Notes under the pieces: generated by a model
Seen by the model: the letters and a program-made list of their open reading frames with translations, nothing else
What the model was told of the DNA's origin: nothing
Databases searched by the model: none
Made by a program: the position numbers and the translations under genes
Source: Anas platyrhynchos
Taxonomy: Eukaryota > Chordata > Aves > Anseriformes > Anatidae
DNA length: 64,000 bases
Direction of reading: 5' to 3'
NCBI RefSeq assembly: GCF_047663525.1
Contig: NC_092602.1
Span: forward strand, 11,095,501-11,159,500
Part shown: piece by piece, positions 56,290 to 64,000 of the stretch
How positions within the stretch are numbered: the first letter of the stretch is position 1
How the letters are laid out: each line of letters opens with the position of its first letter

Positions 56290-59200
56290 AAATTGTAATG
56301 TGTATCAAAAGGCTAAATGAGCTTAAGGAAAAAAAAATTCTGATGAAATTTGGGTTTTTAAAAACAACTTAGATATCTGCAGGAACTGAATGGGCATTGG
56401 TGGCAGCAGCCGGAAGGGTGGACAAGAATATAACAGGAGGGCGTGCAGCTGGAAAAGTGGTTGCTGTTCCAATCTAGAATAGTATATTCAAAATGTCTGT
56501 ACTCTGTTGCAAGAAAGAAATTTGGATTCCAAAAGATCAAATTGTTTGATATTCAATTTTCTGTATATCCTAATGTTTGTTGGTTTGCATTAAGAGAACT
56601 GAGTTGCTGTCTGGATTGATGGCTGTCGCCTCCAAGTCTCCTAGTTGCATGAAAAACAAGCCATGTGCTTCAAGTCTTAATTCCCCAAAGGACAGAAGAA
56701 AATGTTTGGATCATTTATTTTGAAAGATAATTACAGCTCTAAGCAACCCCTCAAAGTCAGCATTTAAAATTGACACTATTACATTGACTTGAGTGTAAAC
56801 ATATGAAAATTGTTATGATATTGAAAAAGAACATTTAGACTAAGAATATCTGTTGTGAAACAGTCATTAGTTTTAAATCACGCTTGGTCTTGTAGGACTC
56901 TTGGTTCTTTTCTCTCTATAAATAATGGTAAAGAGTTCAAATTTTGATTAAGTCTTTGAGCTAGATGTACATTCAGAGAAGGATAAGTCAATGATGGGAC
57001 AACTTTGAAGGTACTGAAATTTGCTTTTGTTTTCTTGGAAAGCAAACTTTCAGAATACAGTTTCCTGTGAGAAGTGAAGCCCCTGTTCAGGTAAACATGG
57101 GATTTTCCAAATAGTCTCCTGCGTGTCTGGAGCTCAGTCTTAATATAAAAATAAGGCAAGCAGCACAAACATAAAACCTGGTTTTGCTTCAACAAAAACA
57201 GCCAAACTAGATTTGGTCAGTGTCGTGATCATATTCAAGACCGAAATGAACTAAACTAAGCATTGCCTTCACTTCAAGAGGATTTATGGTGGTTTCTCAT
57301 GTTTATCGCTTGCTCTCTTCCTTCTAATGTAATTTATTTGCTGCAGTGTAAAAGCCCAGTAAGTATTCATCAAAGAAAAGTTATTCTAATCTTTTTTGAC
57401 AGGGGAAGGAAAGGAAAGGAGAAAGAAATCTCCATGTTGCACATTTAGGAAAAGATTTTCTGAGAAACTTTTTACATCCTCAAGCAAATACAAGCATGCA
57501 GATGAGTTTTGTTTTTTTCTTGGCTTCTTCCTTGAGTTTCGATGTTGTGCACTGTACGTGTAGAGCTGTTTTAAAGTTCAGCACTGCTTAAACCTCCCTG
57601 ACCCTTTTTTTTGTTTGTTTTAAAGTAAAAACTCACAACAGGATGTGATGGTGTTGTCCAATCTGGCCACACCTCGTCTGTGCTGGGACACACTGACTTC
57701 ATTCATTTGTAGGTGTGGTGATTATTAGACAGTTTGCCACCACGCCTTGGAGTGTTTTATTGCAATCATAAAGTGGTTCAGCTAAAGGAAATATCACTTT
57801 TCTAGAGGAAAAAAAAATGGCAACTTTCTGCTTCTAAAACGAACTCATTCCAGGAATGTGTAGCGTAAAAATTCCATGGCCTGGAATAAGCATTGAGCTT
57901 GTACTGAATATACAAAGGATTGCATAGCTTTTTCCACTGAGTAGCAGCATACCTCAGTGTTTTAAAGTAATTATCTTGGTTTGTATGGTTGTGAATTTTT
58001 ATAAAATCTTGCGTAGAATGGTTGAAGGGAAGGCTCACATTTCTCTTCCTCTGGCATATAGAAAGGCTTTTTATTGTGTGAACTACTTTGTGGGCAATCC
58101 AGAAGGGAAACTGTGGAGCTCTGGAAGTGGAAATATTTTACTTTTTCTGGGAGGCTGTTCATGGCACAGAGAAACATTGAAGGGTAAGAATAAATGGAGC
58201 GCATGTGTATTCTCAGTAGCTATGTTAACTGGGTCTCGGACGTCAGCTCCCTGTACAGCACTTATCTGCCTGCTGTTAAAAGAAGCCTCCGACTTAATCA
58301 GAAATGATAATAAAAGCTGTTGTACTTTGTGGAGCACCAGAACTGTGGCAGATGAATGACCAGACTTGTATCCGAGGTATTTTTAAATTCCGGCTTTCTG
58401 GAGGGAGCTGGACTTGGAGACACTTCCAAATAATTAAGTTAGGAGGAAATACCTTTTTAGAACAGTGTAAGGGATGAACCATGTTATGACATGCCAGTTT
58501 TTTGTTGTGAATGCAGCCAGGCTACTGAAATGATTTCCCTTGGTTCTAGCTAGGGAAATTGGTTAATTCTAACCAGCTGGAGGTGCGTATTTCCTGTATA
58601 AGCAGGAAAGGATGTAAAATCCTGTTTAAAGCTGGCTTCTGAAGAGGTGCTTATGTCAGTTGTGTGGTCGTGCAGCCACCCAAGAAGGATTTTCTTCCTC
58701 TATCTTTTACTCTGGGCTTCATCCCGTTTTGGTGATAAGCCGATGCTGAGATTGCAGAAGAGTGCAGGGTAGATGGGCAGCAAGAAGTTGAATCTTCCTG
58801 AAGAAAACTTTCTAGATCTGTGCCTCAACTGAGCAACATCTAATAGCATGTGATCAACTTGATAGTGCTGCGTTTGTAAAAGATGAATGAGGAGAGGATG
58901 ATGATGTTGCACAAAGCTGAGTTGTGAGGCAGGACTTCCTGTGCAATTTTCTTTTTGTAATAATTTACTTTTTCAGAAGGAGCTGGTAGCTTTGATGAAT
59001 AACTGTTTTAACATTCTGTTGATGGGGAGATTGCTCATTTAATTAATTGCTGTTGTCAAAAAAGTCTCCTAACACTATGCTGAGTATCCCTTACCAAGTC
59101 CTTACATCTATTAAATCCTTTCCCTACAAAATTTGCCCAGGAGAGAGAGCATGCTAACATGGACTGTCTTGCCATTTGTTGCAGATCAGTCGCGTTTCCT

Positions 59201-59946
59201 CATTTGTTGTTTATAAAATGAAATGTAGAAGCCAAATATGTTTGCTATGCACATTTGGCATATTTAAAAGGCTATTTTTGTTACGAGCGGAGGAGAATTA
59301 AGAAATCAAAACCGAAATGTAGAGAGGCAGCAGCAGTGCAACTGCTTTGAGGCTCAGCAGTGGAATTGTGTCGATTTTACTGCATATAAGGTCTGTCGAC
59401 ATCATGATCGAGGGAGCATTGGTCTCCATCTCTGTAAAGTCTCCGTTCTCCTTGCAGTCAGTTGTTTCCAGCTGCCAAGCTATTTCATGCATCCCTGTCC
59501 ATGGGAAATCCTTTTTTGTATGAAGAGGATGCAAAAGAAGCCAAGATCTCCTCTCCTTCCATCCAGCCACAAGGCGATGTCCAGCTTCTCTGCCGCATTT
59601 CCTCAGCCCAGCAGAAGGGAGACTCCTTGGTGTGTCTCTGTGCCAGTCTGCTGGGCAGAGTGCAGCCGAGGATCTCAGCCAGTTTTCTTCTCAGGAATCC
59701 TGAGTGGCTGGAAGGATTAAGCAAAAGATGCTTGTGTGCACCTGGACGACAACCACTGATGGGTGCTGTGTAGTTGTTTGGATGACTGCCACTTTCTTAA
59801 TGCTGCAGCTCCTGTAGGTGCCTAATCTTGAGGCAGTTTGATTGTAAAATTGACTCTTGGCAAAGATGGCTCTCTTCACGTGGTTTGTGGTACCCAACTA
59901 AAATCACTGAAATTTCCTGACCTACCAGTATTTAGGATAATTTTAA

Positions 59947-59965
59947 GATATATATATATATATAT
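59947..59965. repeat. (TA)n microsatellite
   Basis: Pure TA dinucleotide run of about nine units. Confidence 0.85.
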
Positions 59966-60291
59966 TTAAATTCATTTTGTACTTCTCATTTCTCAATCAA
60001 TGTAAAAATACTGTCTGGAGAGCGATTATAAAACAAATAAACAGGAGCCTCACTGTGCTTGTATACAGTAAGGCAGGAAATGGACCTCCTAAATGTGTGT
60101 GCAGGTGTGACCATAAAAATACTCACATTCAATTCTTCATTTGAAATGAGTTATTCTAGTGAAAGCCCTGGAGAACTGGGGTATTTTGGAACTGAGAAAA
60201 AGCTAACCTTGGCAGGGCTATGCTTTATGGACCCTGCAGTCCCCTGCCCTTTCTCCAGCTTGTTTCTGTTCTGTAGATTAACTGATGCAAG

Positions 60292-60324
60292 TTTTATTTT
60301 ATTTTATTTTATTTTTATTTTTTT
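60292..60324. repeat. (TTTTA)n pentanucleotide repeat
   Basis: Five units of TTTTA with one expanded unit, ending in a T run. Confidence 0.85.
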
Positions 60325-63300
60325 CTTCCTTAAATTACCGAAAGCTCAGTGGGCCAAAGGGAGCTCATCTTCTTCCTTCCACTTAGGATTTGCCTTATTA
60401 GGAGGCAATCAGACAATTTTAAACAAGTGTGTGACTAAATTTGGACCATTTTTTTGTAACCCTTCTGTCTAGAGAAACAACAAAAGAATTCCTTGGTCAT
60501 GAAAAAAAGAATGTCACGCTGTTTTCTTTACTTCTTTCCAGTCTATCCCTAATAAAGGCCTTGATCAAAGGCCAGAGAAAGATCTGTCTTACTTTGCATC
60601 GCAGTTCAACAGCATAAGTGTGGAAAGGGTTTGGTTGTGGTTTTAGTGGAATGACTTCCCTCAAAAGTTGACAAAAATACACTGACACAATTGCCCAGTT
60701 GAGTTTGAAGATAGTTTTGAAGACAGTTTCTTCTGCTAGACATGCTTCAATAGCAGGCACATCAAGTTGTTGGTGTTTCACCTTGCATCGGTCAGTCTGT
60801 AGGAGCTGGTTTGGCAGCTGCTCCTGCAGAGCTGTAGCAGTAAGACAGCTTAACATTACATTTTCAAAAAAGTTTATTTTTTCCACAGGGAAGCTTCTCT
60901 TTATCTTCTAGGGGAAGGAGCATCAATACTTTGTTGTTTAATATCCACTGGAAGAAACAGCTTAACTTTCATACTTTCACAGTAAAAGTGCAACCTTGTA
61001 GCTCTGTGCTAGCAAAGTTCCCTGCGCATTCTTATAGGAGCTAAATGGTGTTTCCTTTTCTGGAAGGATATTTTGTCTAGTCTTTGACACTTCATTTTGT
61101 GTTGGACATGTAACAGTGTCTTCCTAGGGCACACATGACTTACAGTAATACGCTGTTATTTAGGTATGGGAGCACAAAGAACTTGGTTGCAGAAGGCCCT
61201 GCTTTAGTAGGACTGTAAATGGAGTGAATAAATGCACTGTGGGGACGCTGGTTGTTCAAGATCTCTAGCAGACAGTTGTGAAGCTTTCTAAACATGTGAC
61301 AGGAATACTGCTTTATAAAAGTGGAACCTTGCGTCCAAGTTACCAGTTGGTAAAATGATTTGCTGGGCTAATCCAAATATGCTAAGAATTTTAAAAGATA
61401 TTTTACAATTTAAAGTTTTCAGAAATTTTATTCATTTTAGTTCTTATTTATTGGTTCAGTTTAATGACAAGGGTACAATAAATACACTTAAGTAAAAGGT
61501 GCACAATGTGTTGGGTTTTTATTTGTGAGTTTTCAACTTGCAGTTAGGAGACACCAGTGAGACAGCCAACAATATGCTTTGGTTGCTGCTTTTTCAGTAG
61601 GAACTCCAACGAGATTGGGAAATTGCCTGCCCTTCCCAAGAAAAGTACAGATTTTCACATCTTGTTGAGCTTTGGTTTTGATCAGGAAATGATGAGCTTG
61701 CTTTTGGCCTGTTAGCGATCTGATCCAAAGCCTATTGAATTTAATTGGAGCAAATCCAGTCATTTTTAAAGAGTTCTGGATCTGGCCCATATTGTTAGCA
61801 AATAATGATGTTTAAGGGCGGTAGTTAAGCATCTGTCAGTTCTTGCTAGCAAGGCCACATCTGGATTCTCTTGTAGCTTGCTCCTCCTTCATTTTAGACT
61901 TCAGCCTCAATCATTGTGGGTCGGGTTTGTGCTGTTTTTCTTAGTCCCATCCTTCTCTTCTTGAACACCCATCTTAATGTTTACTTAATGTAAGCATGGC
62001 AAAGTACCAGGGTACAGAACAGAAGACCTGCCAGAACTTGCATGTTGTGGATTTCTTTGTATGTTTTCTTTTTGAGTGTGTTTAAATTTTTGGAAGATTT
62101 TTGCCAACATCTGCCTCCTGTGTCTCTCACATATTTGCTGTTTTTCTGAGATAGTGGAGGAGTGTTTCTAACAAAGAGCACCACAGATGTAGCTACAAAA
62201 CTGGCAATTTACTCCCTTGCTGGAAAACAAGCTCTGAAACAGTCTGCCCAGTTAGGACGTTAAGGGAGTGATTTATCTTCTTCATATCAGATTGTTTTGT
62301 GAGTATGTTGTAAATGGGAGTGTGTTTTTAGGACACGTTTTAGGAAAATGTTTTCTTATCTGCATAGGACTGATTAACCAGGCCAATTGCATACTGCTAA
62401 CAGTTTCTTTGCATTCAGGTAGGCTCGGGTGTGAGTTAGTGCCTGTCTTCCAAGTGCATCTGAAAATTAGAATTTCACAAGGTATCAGAGGCAGTGCTGG
62501 AGCACCTATGTATGTTGTCATACGTGTCATAGTGCTTGATTTAAACAGGCTCGGGTATAAAATTAGCTTACAGAAGTGTTGGATTGGGAGCCAGGAGCCG
62601 CTGATGCCTCACTCTTCTGACAGGCACTGACTGCTAAGGGCTTGTGAATGCTGTGTTTATATAAGGCTCTTAGAGGGGGAAACTGTTGCATAAGCACCAC
62701 AACTCTGCCTTCCTGGAGGTTATTGCCTCTGAGCCATTTGGATCTTAGTACCTTGCACGAGGGTCTCTTAGGTAGGCTTAGGATGCATGTGGCTTTTGGA
62801 TTCCCTCACTGTGCAGGTGTTGGGATGTTTGGAGGAGGGAGGTGGGAAGGAAGGGGAAGGAATGCAGAAAATATCAGACAATACTGCAGGGAAAAAATAC
62901 TGCAAGATTTGTAACTGTCAAAACCTTTAAATAGCTTGCTGTGCCAATAAAGCATCAGCAGAAATAAGTTGCTGCAGAGCTCATTTCCAAGCTGCCTTAG
63001 TATCTCTACAAAATGAGGAGCGGTCCTGTCCCTCGGCATGGCATGTATCACCTAAAGAAGATTGCTAGATCCAGTGGTTGGGGTTTAAATGGGCCATGAG
63101 TAGGTTCCAGCTTCTTGCATTAACACTTCTGGAATCAGAGCCCCTGAGGAAATGTCATTTTGGGTGCTCTTGGGCTTCCTGCAGTTTGTAAGACACTTGA
63201 GAAAGGGCTTAAGGTGTCTGGGCAGGGAAGCAGGGAAATTCGTTTCCCTCTAGTTTTCAGTGGTTTATGCTGCACTAACATGTATGTGTACATGTGTATA

Positions 63301-64000
63301 TATATGGGCATGCAGGAAGCCAATAACAGAAGTAGGACAATTATATCTTGCTCAAAAGAGTCATCAGTTTAATTCTGCTTCCTCATCACCTGTGCAGTAT
63401 ATACCCATGGACCTGCTTTCCCTCTGCTTTTGTTTTTTCCATTACTGTAGTTGCACCAGCCCAGCTTATTGTTCCCTTCTCCCGCTGTAGCTAAACAGTC
63501 ACTTAAATAACTTGTGTATCAGGGATGTGTGAGCAAAAGCCGCGTCCAAATAGGAGATGGTGGTTTGAATGCTTGGAGTATTGAAATTTCTCTAGAGTTG
63601 TGTTTGATTTGGAAAAGGAAACTGTATTTTTCTCTCTTAGTAATAAGATCTCCAGGGTGGTTTTCTGGAGTTGGGCATCAAGCTTGCGTAGCTGTGACTG
63701 ATGCCAAGGCATGTGGAGGAGATGTGGTTGGTCCCATGTAAGATGCCTCAAGTGAGGCCATACCAGTGCTGCGCGTGTGCAGCGTGTGCTCATGCTTTGT
63801 GCTGTGCTGTTCGACTTTGGTCGAGAAGAGTGCAAGGTGTGGATTTTGGTGGATGTCAGGACAATGATGCAGGGTAGGAAACTCTAGCAGCTTTCTCTCT
63901 AACAGCAATGATGTTTCTGGACATAGCCAGTTTGTAATGTTTTTAATTTTACTTTTGTTATGGATCATGCTGCCATCAAATTACTCATTCTCTAAGAGGT

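Larger units (their letters stand above)
32080..64000 (+). other. ZDHHC8: ZDHHC8 intron 1 (at least 31.9 kb, open at window end)
   Basis: No second ZDHHC8 exon was found: I looked for the expected CPWL and VYNGIIFLF-ANFSMATFMDPG coding sequence and saw none. The stretch is AT-rich with scattered simple repeats, one ERVL-like remnant and several hairpins, and no nested gene I can support. Reading frames up to about 195 codons occur (for example 33352-33939 minus, opening at TTG), without recognisable domains. Confidence 0.7.

Noticed and set aside
57976..60472. Frames of 103-137 codons in ZDHHC8 intron 1 (57976, 59462, 60059)
   Set aside because: No domain, no splice support, and alternative frames on both strands of similar length; consistent with chance.

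Overview
The window is vertebrate nuclear DNA and almost certainly avian. Genes have short exons with GT-AG introns. The AT-rich background carries very little interspersed repeat. Two sharp CpG islands mark promoters. The one recognisable transposon remnant resembles the ERVL-type LTRs of bird genomes. I cannot name the species.

The gene order is DGCR8 (+, 3' end) - TRMT2A (-) - RANBP1 (+) - ZDHHC8 (+, first exon only). This is the order of the human 22q11.2 (DiGeorge) interval, read as one conserved syntenic block. All exon boundaries were set by hand from splice sites, reading phase and family sequence. TRMT2A (11 coding exons, 658 aa) and RANBP1 (6 coding exons, 209 aa) both assemble into intact proteins with no frameshift.

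Layout. 1-1096: the last three coding exons of DGCR8 (end of the second dsRNA-binding domain and the C-terminal Drosha-binding tail). 1097-6001: convergent 3' UTR and intergenic space between DGCR8 and TRMT2A. 6002-13689: TRMT2A on the minus strand, a tRNA/RNA uracil-C5 methyltransferase with an N-terminal RRM and an unusual poly-Glu/Gly tract. 13690-14035: a compact bidirectional CpG-island promoter holding YY1-like and ETS-like sites. 14036-22293: RANBP1, the cytosolic Ran-GTP binding co-activator of RanGAP. 22294-31200: about 9 kb with no gene I can support. 31240-32640: the ZDHHC8 promoter CpG island and exon 1, which starts a DHHC palmitoyltransferase. 32080-64000: ZDHHC8 intron 1, which runs off the window. 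It contains an ERVL-like LTR with an adjoining internal fragment (about 46490-47370, minus strand), simple repeats and one notable perfect hairpin.

Functionally the genes are neighbours rather than a pathway: microRNA processing (DGCR8), RNA methylation (TRMT2A), nuclear transport and mitosis (RANBP1), and protein palmitoylation (ZDHHC8). The only direct regulatory coupling visible is the shared TRMT2A/RANBP1 promoter. I found no convincing undescribed system. The best leads are regulatory: an overlapping uORF at the ZDHHC8 start, a strong-context uORF upstream of RANBP1, a tandem NAGNAG acceptor in RANBP1, the TRMT2A Gly tract, and several perfect hairpins.
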